38,660 nt of DNA from Paracoccaceae bacterium (lineage in GTDB: Bacteria; Pseudomonadota; Alphaproteobacteria; Rhodobacterales; Rhodobacteraceae): positions 1 to 38,660 of the forward strand of contig CANIKY010000020.1 of NCBI GenBank assembly GCA_947468085.1, read 5' to 3'. The translations under genes were made by a program, and so were the position numbers. Below the pieces are notes generated by a model. The model ran no database searches. It saw only the letters and a program-made list of their open reading frames with translations, and had not been told where the DNA came from. Below are positions 1-8,542 of the stretch, one piece after another (position 1 is the stretch's first letter; each line of letters starts with the position of its first letter).

Positions 1-1
1 A

Positions 2-832
2 GATATTGCAGATGACCCTCGGGCGCACCCCCCCTCGCCCTTTGCCCCCCCGCAAACTGCCAAGCTGTCAAGGTTTCGCATGGCCCGTGTGGTCGCGGCG
101 CTGATCTTGCGCGAAACAGGGTCGCGCGATAGCCGCGCGTCGTTGGGGTTCTTGTGGAACGTGATTGAACCTTTGGTTTCGATTGCGATCTTGTCTATTT
201 TGTTTTCCATGATCAGGGCTTCGCCCCCCCTTGGGACCAATTTTGCCCTTTATTACGTTACCGGGGTCGTGCCTTTTCATCTGTACTCTGCCCTCAGCCG
301 GCACATTGCGCGGTCGATGCGGTTTTCGCGTAACTTGTTGGGGTTGCCCTCGGTCACGGTGATTGATGTGATCATGGCGCGCTTTTTGCTTAGCGCGATA
401 ACGGATCTTTGTGTTTTTATTGCCATCGTGTTTTTGCTCAACGCCTACTACGATCTGCAAGTGCGGCCTGATATGGCTGCGGTGCTTTTGGGATTGGGTA
501 TGGCTATGGCCCTAGGCCTTGGCATTGGCACGCTGAATTCAGTGCTGTTCCCAGCCTCGGCTGTGTATGAAAGCGTTTGGGGGTTGGTGAGCGGACCATT
601 GTTTCTGTTCTCAGGGGTCTTTATCCATATCGAAGACCTGCCAGAGCCTATCTTTGCCGTCTTGAAGTGGAATCCTGCGGCCCAGATCGTGGCCCAGATG
701 CGCCATGCCTTTTTCCCAAGCTATGACATCGCTTGGGTTTCACCCGCCTATGTACTGATGATCGCGGCAGTTTGCTTTGCTTTAGGGCTGGTGGGCCTGT
801 ACCGTTACATCTTTGATGTGCTGGACATTTAG
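2..832 (+). CDS. ABC-2 type polysaccharide export permease (KpsM-like), 5' end cut by window edge
   Basis: Membrane permease of an ABC exporter, most like the KpsM/RfbA group that moves capsular or O-antigen polysaccharide across the inner membrane. The product has about six hydrophobic segments and the family's amphipathic start: basic RFRMARVV leads to LILRE, then a GFLWNVIEP stretch before the first membrane helix. The C-terminal part ends PAYVLMIAAV and a YRYIFDVLDI tail. An ATG lies at 80 with AAGG six bases upstream, but the frame is open to base 2 and the residues before it (KLSRFR) fit the family, so the true start may lie left of the window. Its ATPase partner is not in view and would be expected next door. 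It converges on ugd with a 14-base gap, which suits a surface-polysaccharide locus. Exact substrate is unknown. Confidence 0.85.
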   Translation, partial: DIADDPRAHPPSPFAPPQTAKLSRFRMARVVAALILRETGSRDSRASLGFLWNVIEPLVSIAILSILFSMIRASPPLGTNFALYYVTGVVPFHLYSALSRHIARSMRFSRNLLGLPSVTVIDVIMARFLLSAITDLCVFIAIVFLLNAYYDLQVRPDMAAVLLGLGMAMALGLGIGTLNSVLFPASAVYESVWGLVSGPLFLFSGVFIHIEDLPEPIFAVLKWNPAAQIVAQMRHAFFPSYDIAWVSPAYVLMIAAVCFALGLVGLYRYIFDVLDI

Positions 833-846
833 GTTGTCCAAGGAAC

Positions 847-2151
847 TTAGCGGCCCACGCCTAGGTAGCGGTCAAACCCTGCCTGCAGCACGGCTTGGGG
901 GGCGTAGATGTTGCGCAGGTCAGCCATGCGCGGGGTTGTCATTTTGGCGGCCATCCGCGCCAGATCAAGGGCGCGGAATTCATTCCATTCGGTCAAAATC
1001 ACCACGGCATCGGCATCTTGGGTCGCCAGATAAGCGGTGTTGCACCATGTGACACCAGGCAACAGGGCCTCACCCTCACGCCGACCTTGGGGGTCGCAGA
1101 CACGAACCTTGGCACCAGCGCCGATCAGGGCAGGCAGGATCGTCAGGCTGGGCGCATCGCGCATATCGTCGGTGTTGGGTTTAAAGGTCACGCCCAAAAC
1201 GCCGATCGTCTTGCCGTTCACCGACCCGTCGCACAGGTCGATGATCTTATCCAGCATCCGGCGCTTGATCTCTTCGTTGACCTTTATGACGGTTTCGGTG
1301 ATTTGCATCGGCACTGCGTGTTCCTGGCCGATGCGCGCCAAGGCTTTGGTATCTTTGGGAAAGCAGCTGCCACCGTAGCCAGGGCCTGCATGCAGGAATT
1401 TATTCCCAATCCGCCCATCCAGCCCCATTCCTTTTGAGACATCCTTGATATCCGCCCCGACCTTTTCGCAGAGGGCTGCAATTTCGTTGATGAAGGTGAT
1501 CTTGGTCGCCAAAAAGGCGTTGGCGGCGTATTTGATCATCTCGGCACTTTCCAGTCCGGTGAAAACCACCGGAAAGTCGCGCAAGAAAAGGGGGCGGTAG
1601 ACTTCGGCCATCACTTTGCGGGCGGTCTCGGATTCAACCCCAACCACCACGCGGTCGGGGCGCATAAAGTCGTCAATCGCCGCCCCCTCACGCAGGAATT
1701 CAGGGTTCGAGGCAACGTCGAACGCGGCCTGCGGGTTGGCTGCGCGCACCGCCTTGGCCACTTTGCGGTTGGTGCCGACGGGCACGGTCGATTTGGTCAC
1801 AACAACGGTGTAACCCGTCAGCGCTGTGCCAATTTCCTCAGCAGCTGCCATAACATAGCTTAGATCTGCATGGCCATCACCGCGCCGCGCGGGCGTGCCC
1901 ACGGCAATGAAAACGGCATCGGCCCCCGCCACGGCCCCCGCCAGATCCAGCGTGAAAGACAGCCGCCCCGCCTGCACGTTTTTGGCCAGCAAATCGGCCA
2001 AGCCCGGTTCAAAGATCGGCACCTGTCCGGCCTGAAGCTTGGCGATTTTGCCCGCGTTCTTGTCAACACAGACAACATCATGGCCAAAGTCTGAAAAGCA
2101 TACGCCAGACACAAGGCCCACATAGCCTGTCCCGATCATCGCAATCTTCAT
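847..2151 (-). CDS. ugd: UDP-glucose 6-dehydrogenase
   Basis: Cytosolic enzyme that oxidises UDP-glucose to UDP-glucuronate in two NAD+-dependent steps, supplying uronic acid for capsule, exopolysaccharide or lipid sugars. At 434 residues it is full length. The N-terminal Rossmann motif GTGYVGLVSG is at residues 7-16. The central helix carries SAEMIKYAANAFLA with the conserved Lys207. The catalytic cysteine is Cys263 in GPGYGGSCFPKD. The C-terminal NAD/UDP-binding domain has GVTFKPNTDDMRDAPS. Only a weak Shine-Dalgarno (AGGCG) precedes the ATG. The gene converges on the polysaccharide permease and lies downstream, same strand, of the DUF2793 protein with a hairpin between them, so it may be transcribed separately. 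Ugd versus the closely related GDP-mannose dehydrogenase was considered; the GYGGSCFPKD context favours Ugd. Confidence 0.95.
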   Translation of the reverse strand: MKIAMIGTGYVGLVSGVCFSDFGHDVVCVDKNAGKIAKLQAGQVPIFEPGLADLLAKNVQAGRLSFTLDLAGAVAGADAVFIAVGTPARRGDGHADLSYVMAAAEEIGTALTGYTVVVTKSTVPVGTNRKVAKAVRAANPQAAFDVASNPEFLREGAAIDDFMRPDRVVVGVESETARKVMAEVYRPLFLRDFPVVFTGLESAEMIKYAANAFLATKITFINEIAALCEKVGADIKDVSKGMGLDGRIGNKFLHAGPGYGGSCFPKDTKALARIGQEHAVPMQITETVIKVNEEIKRRMLDKIIDLCDGSVNGKTIGVLGVTFKPNTDDMRDAPSLTILPALIGAGAKVRVCDPQGRREGEALLPGVTWCNTAYLATQDADAVVILTEWNEFRALDLARMAAKMTTPRMADLRNIYAPQAVLQAGFDRYLGVGR

Positions 2152-2247
2152 GGTGACGCCTGTTTCAGGGCTATGCCTGCCTCGTTTGACTTGGGCCGTG
2201 TCTAGAAAGCAGGGCCCCCCGTGTCAAATAAGAAACGGCGGGCTATG

Positions 2248-2277
2248 CAGAAAGGCTGGGCCTTGCCAGCCTTTCTG
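2248..2277 (-). terminator. Perfect 12-bp hairpin after the DUF2793 gene
   Basis: Bases 2248-2259 and 2266-2277 are perfect reverse complements (arm CAGAAAGGCTGG) with a six-base loop. On the minus strand the hairpin begins 18 bases after the stop of the DUF2793 gene and lies about 97 bases before the ugd start. There is no strong T-run on either side, so it may be a weak intrinsic terminator or an mRNA 3' stabilising hairpin. Confidence 0.5.
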
Positions 2278-2294
2278 TCACTTCCACAAGCCTA

Positions 2295-5200
2295 TCACAC
2301 CTGCAACCAAACCGCAGGCGGCAAACCTGTGTTCAAATCGGCAGAGGTCCAGCCCCAAGTGGCGGGTGCGGGTGTCGCATAGGCCAAGGTCCGCGACAAT
2401 AATTTACGCGGTGTGGTTGGAACTGTGCCCCCGTTGATATCAGGCGTTGCACTGGCCACCCAAGCCGAGAGTGTGGCGTTCCCATTAGTCCGCAGGCCCA
2501 ACCAATAGGTCTGGCCGCGCCGCAAGGTCAGTGCCACGGCGGCCGTCAGGGGCCCTAGACTGCTACAATCCACATCGGCCGTCTCGGCCAAAAGAGCATC
2601 AGGGCGGCCATTGGCGTCAGAGCCGTAAACGATAAATTTGGCAAGTGAACCCACCACAGCATTGGTGACGTTTAAAACCAACCCCGTGATCGGCGTTTGC
2701 GCCCGTGCTGTGAAGGGGAAAAGCCGCAGCGCGTTCGTGCCTAGCACGATGGTGCTCATAGGGCCACTTGAAAACGAGGCGGTGCTCATAAGTTCGCCCG
2801 CGACAGGGGTCAGCCAGGGAATGTCATTTTCAGGCTGAATGACCTGCGTCACCCCGGCGACCTGCGCCTTTAACTGCCCTGCGCTGGCGTTGTACCAGAT
2901 GGAACCATTGCTTGGGCTGGCAGGGTCCGATGTCAGCCCGTTCAGCGCAACGGGGGCGGCAAAGGTTTTGGCCCCCGTCACGGTTTGTGCCGTGCCAAGG
3001 TCAAACGCATCCGTGATCCCGTAGCCCGACAAATTGGAGGGCTTGCCGATGATCGCGCTCCATTCCGCACCGATAGGGGCCCAAGTGCCATCGGCGCGCA
3101 GATAGGTGGTGATTCCCCCGCTCGATGCCGGCGCTAGGCCCTTGGCAGCACTGGTGAACGTGTCCAACATGGCAGTCACTTGGCCACCGGTCAGATCTCG
3201 CCCAAGGGCCCAGCCGCCCGTGGCATTACCTTTGAGTGTTGCTGCGGCCATTTGGTCCAGCGTATTGGCGCTGCTGGCCCCGGTTATCAAAGGGGTTCCC
3301 CCCACTTGGGTATTGTCAGAGATCACATTGTCGGTGCAACCAGCATCAATCCAGATCGCGCCAAATTGGGCCATACCAAGGCCAGCCCCGGTGCCCATCG
3401 TGTCAAAAACGTTGCCCCGTATGATGCAACGGAAATTGTTGCCGGTGGCACCCGAACCCGTGCCCTTCAGCCATACGCCCGCCTTGGCATCAAGAATATA
3501 GTTGCCCTCAACCTCGCAGCCGTTCGAGGCTTGGATGTTGTTTACAAAGTTTACAGCCACCCGAATGCGGTTGTTCCGGTTCGCGATGTCGGTGTTCACC
3601 CCGATGATTGTGTTTTTCACAAAGCGCGCGCCGACCGATCCGTCGATGCCAATAGCTCCTACGCCCCCGCCGCCTGCAACCAAAAAGCCGGTGCCGTCAA
3701 GGTTGGGCCATTGGTTACCGATCGTCAGGCCGCAGTCGAACAAGGTGTTACCGGACACCAAGGAATAATCGCATTTGTCGATGGTGATGCCTTCAGAATA
3801 AACCGTGCGCCCGACACAGCGTTGAATGCGCGAATGGGGCATTTGCTTTTGGCTGAACGCGGTAGAGCCTGCGCGGATGACGCGGCAGTTATCCAGATAG
3901 CAGCCGATGGGAAAAAACGTGGCCCCGGTAAAGGTCTGATCATCTGAGGTGCGGCCCTGCGCGTCGATCCCCCAAGAGAAATCTCCGCCACCCTGCATTT
4001 GAAAGGGGCGATCGGGGCTGTTAACAATTTCGACATTTTCTGCGCCTGAGTAATGGTCGGCAAGATAAATCCCGATCCCCGAATAGCCCGCGCAATCGAT
4101 CTTAAGGTTGCGGACGCGGTTGTTTGCCCCGCGTAAAAATTTGATAGCCGCCGCAGGCCGGTTGTTGCGGCGCACCAGTTTTGTGGCGTTGCCTTCCCCC
4201 TCTAGCACGACATTGTTCAGCACGTGTTTAATCATTTCGCCCGCCCAAAGGTAGGTGCCGGCCGGCAAAAAGGCGACACCGCCACCCAAAGAGTTGACAT
4301 AGTCGATCATGGCTGAAACGGCGGGAATGGCATTGGTGGTGCCGGTGATGTCCGCCCCCCAATGCAAAGCCGTGACCCTGTCATGGGGCACCCAACCGGG
4401 CAGGTCTGCAATGGCGGTTCCCGTACCGATGTAGCGATAGGCGGCATTCACCGCACGCATCACCAACCCTGCCGAAAGGACGCGCCCCGTGGCCCAAGTA
4501 ACAAACGCGGCGCGCGTGGCAAAATCTTGCCGTTCCAGCGTGGTGCGGGCCCCGGCGGCATCGGCGTCATCCATCAGGCCCCGGCCAAATGTGCTGATGG
4601 CGGGATCAAACAGGTCAACCGTTTGCCCCCCCTGTCGGGCCCGCAAACGACTGGCGGTGGCATTATACCAGATATCGCCGTTCTGCGGATTGGCCGGATC
4701 GCCAGCACCTTGCACGACGTTAATCCCGCGCGATGCCACAAGGCGGCCCGTTGCCGCCTCGATCGTCAGGCTGGTCACAAAGGTCGTGCCATCGGCGCTG
4801 ACTTTCAGGACAAAATCATCGCTGCCCACGATGCCCATCTCGGCCCGTCCGGAAAAGCCGCTTTGAAACAGCAGGCTGGCCGTGTCAGAGCTGCGGGACT
4901 TGTTGACCTTGACCTGATGCCCCGCGCCCGCATGGGTCAGCAAAGTGGCCGGAGATGACACGCTTAAACGATTGGTCCCGTCAGCGTCCGCCGAAACGCC
5001 AAGGGCTGCAACCCGCTCGGTTCGGTCAGCCGATGTTGTCCAAGTTGCGCCATCAAACACAGCTTCGGTGGCCTCGCCCCCGATCCAAACGCGCCAACCC
5101 GTTTTGGGTATATAAAAATCCCAATAAAGGCCGGAATAGACGGCAACATTTCCGTCTTCGCCCTGCCAATCCCCCGTGGCATTGTTGGCCACGATGTAAC

Positions 5201-5366
5201 AAGCCCCCGCCGCAACCGCAGTTGGTGGCGTTGTCAGCATGCGGCTGGTGGCCGTGGTTTGGACCAAGACGTCCAAGACAGCCAGTGCCTCGTTATGGGT
5301 GATGTGTTTTTGGGCTTGGGCGGGCTCGATCAGGGGCAGCAATTGCAAGGCTGTTGTGGTCGACAT
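2295..5366 (-). CDS. DUF2793 / beta-helix phage tail-fibre-like protein
   Basis: A 1023-residue protein of tail-fibre or tail-spike character. Residues 1-110 match DUF2793 (PAQAQKHITHNEAL, then a GLYWDFYIPKTGW core). A 26-residue unit occurs twice, at about 222-247 (NPQNGDIWYNATASRLRARQ) and 813-838 (SPSNGSIWYNASAGQLKAQV). Residues 335-700 resemble a right-handed beta-helix of the pectate-lyase type, starting HWGADITGTTNAIPAV with LPAGTYLW after it and many N/V/I-rich rungs. Residues 711-800 carry typical phage tail-fibre wording: LKGNATGG, AKGLAPASSG, YLRADGTWAP and GYGITDA. There is no signal peptide. GGAGG sits seven bases before the ATG. No other phage structural gene is nearby. It could be a distal fibre of a gene transfer agent, a prophage remnant or a polysaccharide-binding surface protein; the tail-fibre reading is the best supported. 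Confidence 0.8.
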   Translation of the reverse strand: MSTTTALQLLPLIEPAQAQKHITHNEALAVLDVLVQTTATSRMLTTPPTAVAAGACYIVANNATGDWQGEDGNVAVYSGLYWDFYIPKTGWRVWIGGEATEAVFDGATWTTSADRTERVAALGVSADADGTNRLSVSSPATLLTHAGAGHQVKVNKSRSSDTASLLFQSGFSGRAEMGIVGSDDFVLKVSADGTTFVTSLTIEAATGRLVASRGINVVQGAGDPANPQNGDIWYNATASRLRARQGGQTVDLFDPAISTFGRGLMDDADAAGARTTLERQDFATRAAFVTWATGRVLSAGLVMRAVNAAYRYIGTGTAIADLPGWVPHDRVTALHWGADITGTTNAIPAVSAMIDYVNSLGGGVAFLPAGTYLWAGEMIKHVLNNVVLEGEGNATKLVRRNNRPAAAIKFLRGANNRVRNLKIDCAGYSGIGIYLADHYSGAENVEIVNSPDRPFQMQGGGDFSWGIDAQGRTSDDQTFTGATFFPIGCYLDNCRVIRAGSTAFSQKQMPHSRIQRCVGRTVYSEGITIDKCDYSLVSGNTLFDCGLTIGNQWPNLDGTGFLVAGGGGVGAIGIDGSVGARFVKNTIIGVNTDIANRNNRIRVAVNFVNNIQASNGCEVEGNYILDAKAGVWLKGTGSGATGNNFRCIIRGNVFDTMGTGAGLGMAQFGAIWIDAGCTDNVISDNTQVGGTPLITGASSANTLDQMAAATLKGNATGGWALGRDLTGGQVTAMLDTFTSAAKGLAPASSGGITTYLRADGTWAPIGAEWSAIIGKPSNLSGYGITDAFDLGTAQTVTGAKTFAAPVALNGLTSDPASPSNGSIWYNASAGQLKAQVAGVTQVIQPENDIPWLTPVAGELMSTASFSSGPMSTIVLGTNALRLFPFTARAQTPITGLVLNVTNAVVGSLAKFIVYGSDANGRPDALLAETADVDCSSLGPLTAAVALTLRRGQTYWLGLRTNGNATLSAWVASATPDINGGTVPTTPRKLLSRTLAYATPAPATWGWTSADLNTGLPPAVWLQV

Positions 5367-5444
5367 TTTTAACCTCCGCGGGGATTAACTGACCCGCAAA
5401 GCTAAATAAAATGCCTAAATTGTTAGTGACCTGACCGTGCGCCC

Positions 5445-6047
5445 TTAGCCAAAGGCCAAGGTGGCGGCAATCACCCACATGGTGGCACCCACAACGCATT
5501 CCAAAATCACCCAAGCGCGGGGTGTGGCGAACAGGGGCGCCAACAGCCGCGCACCAAAGCCCAAAAGGGCAAAGAACGTCAAAGACGCGGCCGCAGCCCC
5601 AAGGCCAAAAGCCGCCTCAAACGGTGCGTGGTGGGTTGAGATTGACCCGATCAGCACCATCGTATCCAGATAGACATGCGGATTGGCCCAAGTGAAGACC
5701 ACGCAGGTCAACAGCACCTTCGACAGGGGGCTGGGCTTATCGGCGGCGGGCATCAAAGCCTCACCCCCGTTGCGGGCGGCCAAAAAGCGCTGCAACCCAT
5801 ACCACAGCAAAAAGGCTGCACCAAACCAGCGCATCGCGGGCACCAGCCAAGGCAGGGCTGCCGCCACGGCGCCAAACCCCGCCACCCCAAGGCCAATAAG
5901 AATGGCGTCCGAAATGGCACATACCGCCACCACCGCCGCGACATGTTCGCGCCTGATGCCCTGCCGCAGCACAAAGGCATTTTGCGACCCGATCGCAAGG
6001 ATCAGGCTAAAACTTGTGATAAAGCCTTGGATAAGGGAAAAAAGCAT
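5445..6047 (-). CDS. argO: LysE/ArgO family amino-acid exporter
   Basis: Inner-membrane exporter of basic amino acids (arginine or lysine) that prevents their toxic accumulation. It has 200 residues, the usual size, and about six membrane segments. Family landmarks are IGSQNAFVLRQGIRREH at residues 21-37, CAISDAILIGLG, FLLWYGLQRF, the signature TWANPHVYLDTMVLIGS, and GATMWVIA near the C-terminus. The pattern follows E. coli ArgO closely, although substrate cannot be read from sequence. The Shine-Dalgarno is poor (GGGGCGCGCC directly before the ATG). It sits between the acyltransferase and the DUF2793 gene on the same strand with gaps of 64 and 78 bases. In other bacteria a LysR-type regulator (ArgP/LysG) often controls this gene; none is adjacent here. 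Confidence 0.9.
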   Translation of the reverse strand: MLFSLIQGFITSFSLILAIGSQNAFVLRQGIRREHVAAVVAVCAISDAILIGLGVAGFGAVAAALPWLVPAMRWFGAAFLLWYGLQRFLAARNGGEALMPAADKPSPLSKVLLTCVVFTWANPHVYLDTMVLIGSISTHHAPFEAAFGLGAAAASLTFFALLGFGARLLAPLFATPRAWVILECVVGATMWVIAATLAFG

Positions 6048-6067
6048 GGCGCGCCCCGTCTGGATGG

Positions 6068-6095
6068 GGCGACCTACCCCTAGCTTAGGGTCGCC
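6068..6095 (-). terminator. Hairpin between acyltransferase gene and argO
   Basis: GGCGACC (6068-6074) pairs with GGTCGCC (6089-6095); the loop contains a further CTA/TAG pairing. It lies 17 bases after the acyltransferase stop on the minus strand. No T-run follows, so termination is only inferred. Confidence 0.35.
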
Positions 6096-6111
6096 TCAAG
6101 TCCAAAAGACG

Positions 6112-7026
6112 TTACAGGGTAATGCGCGGCGGGAAGTTAAAGACGAAATCCGCTTCTGGACCACCGGGTTCAGCCATAGCATAGGTGCGCGCGCGCAGCC
6201 ATGCTACCACATCGCCTTTGCCCATGGTGGCGCATTCCACAGGCTCAGCCACACGCACAGTGACGGGTTTGTTCATCTTGCGCTTGGTCTCAAAGAAGAT
6301 CAGCGCAACGCGAAGCGCGTAAGACAGATGGCTTGCCACCTGAAAAATGCGAGAATTGCGGCCTGCCACATAGATGGCCAAGGTCTTGACCCCCGGCCGC
6401 CGCGCCAAACGCGCGATGAACGGGTGCCATTCGAAATCGGACGCATTGCGCGCCATCGGCGTGACCGAGGTTGCCACCCCGCCACCGGGGAAAATGATCA
6501 GAACATGGCCCTCTTCCAACCACTCCACCGCCTTGCGCCGCGTCTCGGCCGAGGTGCGGCGCGCTTCAGGGCCTGCGCCAAAGTCGATGGGCAACAAAGC
6601 ATCCCGCGCCTCTTGGGGTTGGCACAGCAACGAGTGGCAGATCAGTTTCACATCCTTGCGCACCGAAGCCATCAGATGCCCGATGAACAACCCGTCAATA
6701 ATGCCGTAAGGATGGTTCGATACCACCAAAAGCGGCCCCGTTTCGGGAATGCGGGCCATGTCATCGGGCGTGATGTCAGCCGTCAGGCCCAACTCGCCGA
6801 TGGCTTGGGTGAAAATCGAATCCTCTGGGTCGCGCGGTTTTTGCTGCCAGTTACGATAAAGCCGCTCAAACCCCGCGCGCCCGCTGAGGCGTTCAACCGA
6901 ACGAATAAAAGTGCGGCGCAGCCAAGGCATTTGGGGGGTGGAATAGGTAAAAACCGGCCCTTTTTGGGCGGTTATTGGGGCATCAGGCGACAGATCGATG
7001 AAATTTGTTGACGTGTCATTGATCAT
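6112..7026 (-). CDS. Lysophospholipid acyltransferase (PlsC-like) family protein
   Basis: Probable membrane-associated acyltransferase that adds an acyl chain to a lysophospholipid or related glycerol-lipid acceptor. It has 304 residues. The catalytic block is SNHPYGIIDG with His105 and Asp111, an H-x5-D spacing rather than the H-x4-D of standard PlsC. The later acceptor-binding block appears as FPGGG at about 179-183 in place of FPEGT, with the variant core PHPFIARLARR-like stretch near 200. The N-terminal 90 residues are not part of the catalytic fold. No transmembrane helix is obvious. GAGG lies eight bases before the ATG. It is the first gene of a minus-strand run leading to argO. The substrate is unknown; relatives are often annotated as putative hemolysin or acyltransferase. 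Confidence 0.82.
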   Translation of the reverse strand: MINDTSTNFIDLSPDAPITAQKGPVFTYSTPQMPWLRRTFIRSVERLSGRAGFERLYRNWQQKPRDPEDSIFTQAIGELGLTADITPDDMARIPETGPLLVVSNHPYGIIDGLFIGHLMASVRKDVKLICHSLLCQPQEARDALLPIDFGAGPEARRTSAETRRKAVEWLEEGHVLIIFPGGGVATSVTPMARNASDFEWHPFIARLARRPGVKTLAIYVAGRNSRIFQVASHLSYALRVALIFFETKRKMNKPVTVRVAEPVECATMGKGDVVAWLRARTYAMAEPGGPEADFVFNFPPRITL

Positions 7027-7146
7027 AGTTTCGCCTCATGGTCTGGCCACACGGGCCTTGCTTGATGGCGCCGTTTTTAAAGATAATGCCGCATTTGCGT
7101 GACAGTCATATGACAAAGACGTTCTGCTTTCAACGATCGGGTGTTG

Positions 7147-7164
7147 AAAAAGGGCGCGCTTTTT
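7147..7164 (-). terminator. A/T-flanked hairpin at the puuD stop
   Basis: AAAAAG (7147-7152) and CTTTTT (7159-7164) flank a six-base GC-rich core, overlapping the puuD stop codon. Either strand would end in a short U-run. The stem is weak, so this is only a possible intrinsic terminator. The rest of 7027-7162 shows no gene. Confidence 0.3.
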
Positions 7165-8404
7165 AGCCTTCCAAACCACCCCCACCCGCCGCACGAAACC
7201 ATGTGACGATCGCGGCCCGCTCTGCCGGTTCCATATAAGACAGGTTGGCTGGCGGCATGGCATGGGTGATGCCAGCCTGCGTATAAACCCGCCGTGCTTC
7301 GCGCGCGATGTCGGACGGGGTTTCCAAAACAACACCTTTGGGGGCCCAAGGGATCCCTTCGTACAAAGGCTCGCGGGCATGGCACATCGCACAGCGGCCC
7401 TGCACGATACTGACAACATCGTCAAACCCAGTTGCGCTGGCATAAATCAGCGATGGCCCCTGCAAGGCACCTTCCTCGGCGGGGTGCTGCATTGGCGCGG
7501 TAGACAGCCACGCAATCGCCAAGAACAAAACCCCCGTAACAGCCCAAGTCCAATGCGGGCTGCCTTTTTTGGCATGGCGCGTGTTGAACCAATGGCGCAC
7601 GGTAACGCCCATTAAAAAGACCAAAGACGCAATCACCCAGTTGTAGGGCGTGGCAAAAACCAGCGGGTAGTGGTTCGACAGCATCAAGAAAATCACAGGC
7701 AGCGTCAGGTAATTGTTATGCGTGCTGCGCTGCTTGGCGATCTTGCCGTATTTCGCATCCGGCGTTCGGCCCGCCTTCAGATCAGCCACCACCACCCTTT
7801 GATTGGGCATAATCACAAAAAACACATTGCCCGACATGATCGAGGCGGTGAAGGCCCCCAAATGCAACAGCGCTGCACGGCCCGAAAAGACATGGGCGTA
7901 AAACCAGCTCATCCCCACCAGCACAACAAACAAGGCCACCATCACCGCCGTCTGGTTGGCATTCATGAAAACCCGACAGATCGTAGTATAAGCCACCCAC
8001 CCAAAGGCCAGCGAAGCAAGTGAAATTGCCACCGCTTGGCCCACGCTTAAATCCATCACCGCAGGGTCAATCAGAAAAATCTGCGCGCCCATGTAATAGA
8101 CCAAAATCAGCAGGGCGAATCCCGACAGCCATGTCGAATAACTCTCCCATTTGAACCATATCAGATGATCGGGCAGGGCGGCTGGGGCCACCATGTATTT
8201 CTGGATATGATAAAACCCGCCGCCATGAACCTGCCATTCCTCTCCCGAGGCCCCCGGCGGCAACGGCACATCGCGCCGCAGGCCAAGGTCAAGTGCTATG
8301 AAATAAAAGCTCGACCCGATCCACGCCATGGCCGTGACCACATGCACCCAGCGCACCGCGATTTGCACCCAGTCCCACAGGACGACCCAGTCATACATGC
8401 CCAA
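7163..8404 (-). CDS. puuD: Urate hydroxylase PuuD (membrane urate oxidase with cytochrome c tail)
   Basis: Inner-membrane enzyme that converts urate to 5-hydroxyisourate, the first committed step of urate breakdown, passing electrons to the respiratory chain through its own heme domain. It has 413 residues. The N-terminal two thirds contain about eight hydrophobic helices and the family's RWVHVVTAMAWIGSSFYFI start and HGGGFYHIQKY segment. The C-terminal 90 residues are a cytochrome c domain with CAMCH at 338-342 and a likely axial Met383 in HAMPPAN. It is transcribed divergently from a LysR regulator across a 138-base gap that contains tandem repeats. Downstream pathway enzymes (UraH, PuuE-UraD, ureidoglycine aminohydrolase) lie within 5 kb, which supports the assignment strongly. 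The cofactor-free UOX type is excluded by fold. Confidence 0.95.
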   Translation of the reverse strand: MGMYDWVVLWDWVQIAVRWVHVVTAMAWIGSSFYFIALDLGLRRDVPLPPGASGEEWQVHGGGFYHIQKYMVAPAALPDHLIWFKWESYSTWLSGFALLILVYYMGAQIFLIDPAVMDLSVGQAVAISLASLAFGWVAYTTICRVFMNANQTAVMVALFVVLVGMSWFYAHVFSGRAALLHLGAFTASIMSGNVFFVIMPNQRVVVADLKAGRTPDAKYGKIAKQRSTHNNYLTLPVIFLMLSNHYPLVFATPYNWVIASLVFLMGVTVRHWFNTRHAKKGSPHWTWAVTGVLFLAIAWLSTAPMQHPAEEGALQGPSLIYASATGFDDVVSIVQGRCAMCHAREPLYEGIPWAPKGVVLETPSDIAREARRVYTQAGITHAMPPANLSYMEPAERAAIVTWFRAAGGGGLEG

Positions 8405-8474
8405 CCCCTTGCGTTTTGCTCAACCTATCCCAGCGCATACTCTTCTGTTAATCCTGCAAATGCCGGATCACTTT

Positions 8475-8535
8475 CAATAATCACAAAACTCTGGCAATAA
8501 TCGCGAAATACTGGCGAGATGGTCTAGAAAACTGG
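8475..8535. promoter_or_regulatory. Tandem 20-bp repeats in the puuD/LysR divergent region
   Basis: Bases 8475-8494 and 8495-8514 form a direct repeat with a 20-base period, matching at 16 of 20 positions; both begin CAATAATC and end CTGG. A third, weaker copy ends GAAAACTGG at 8535. They lie just before the LysR start at 8543, in the gap between divergent puuD and the regulator, where LysR-type proteins usually bind. No clear Shine-Dalgarno precedes the LysR ATG. Operator function is inferred. Confidence 0.5.
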
Positions 8536-8542
8536 CAAACCC

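Noticed and set aside
2295-5366. Possible prophage
   Set aside because: Only one tail-fibre-like gene; no integrase, terminase, capsid or lysis genes and no attachment repeats within the window.
5683-7011. Long plus-strand reading frame (442 codons) across argO and the acyltransferase gene
   Set aside because: It is antisense to two well-recognised genes, with low-complexity, His/Arg/Gln-rich translation typical of shadow frames in GC-rich DNA.
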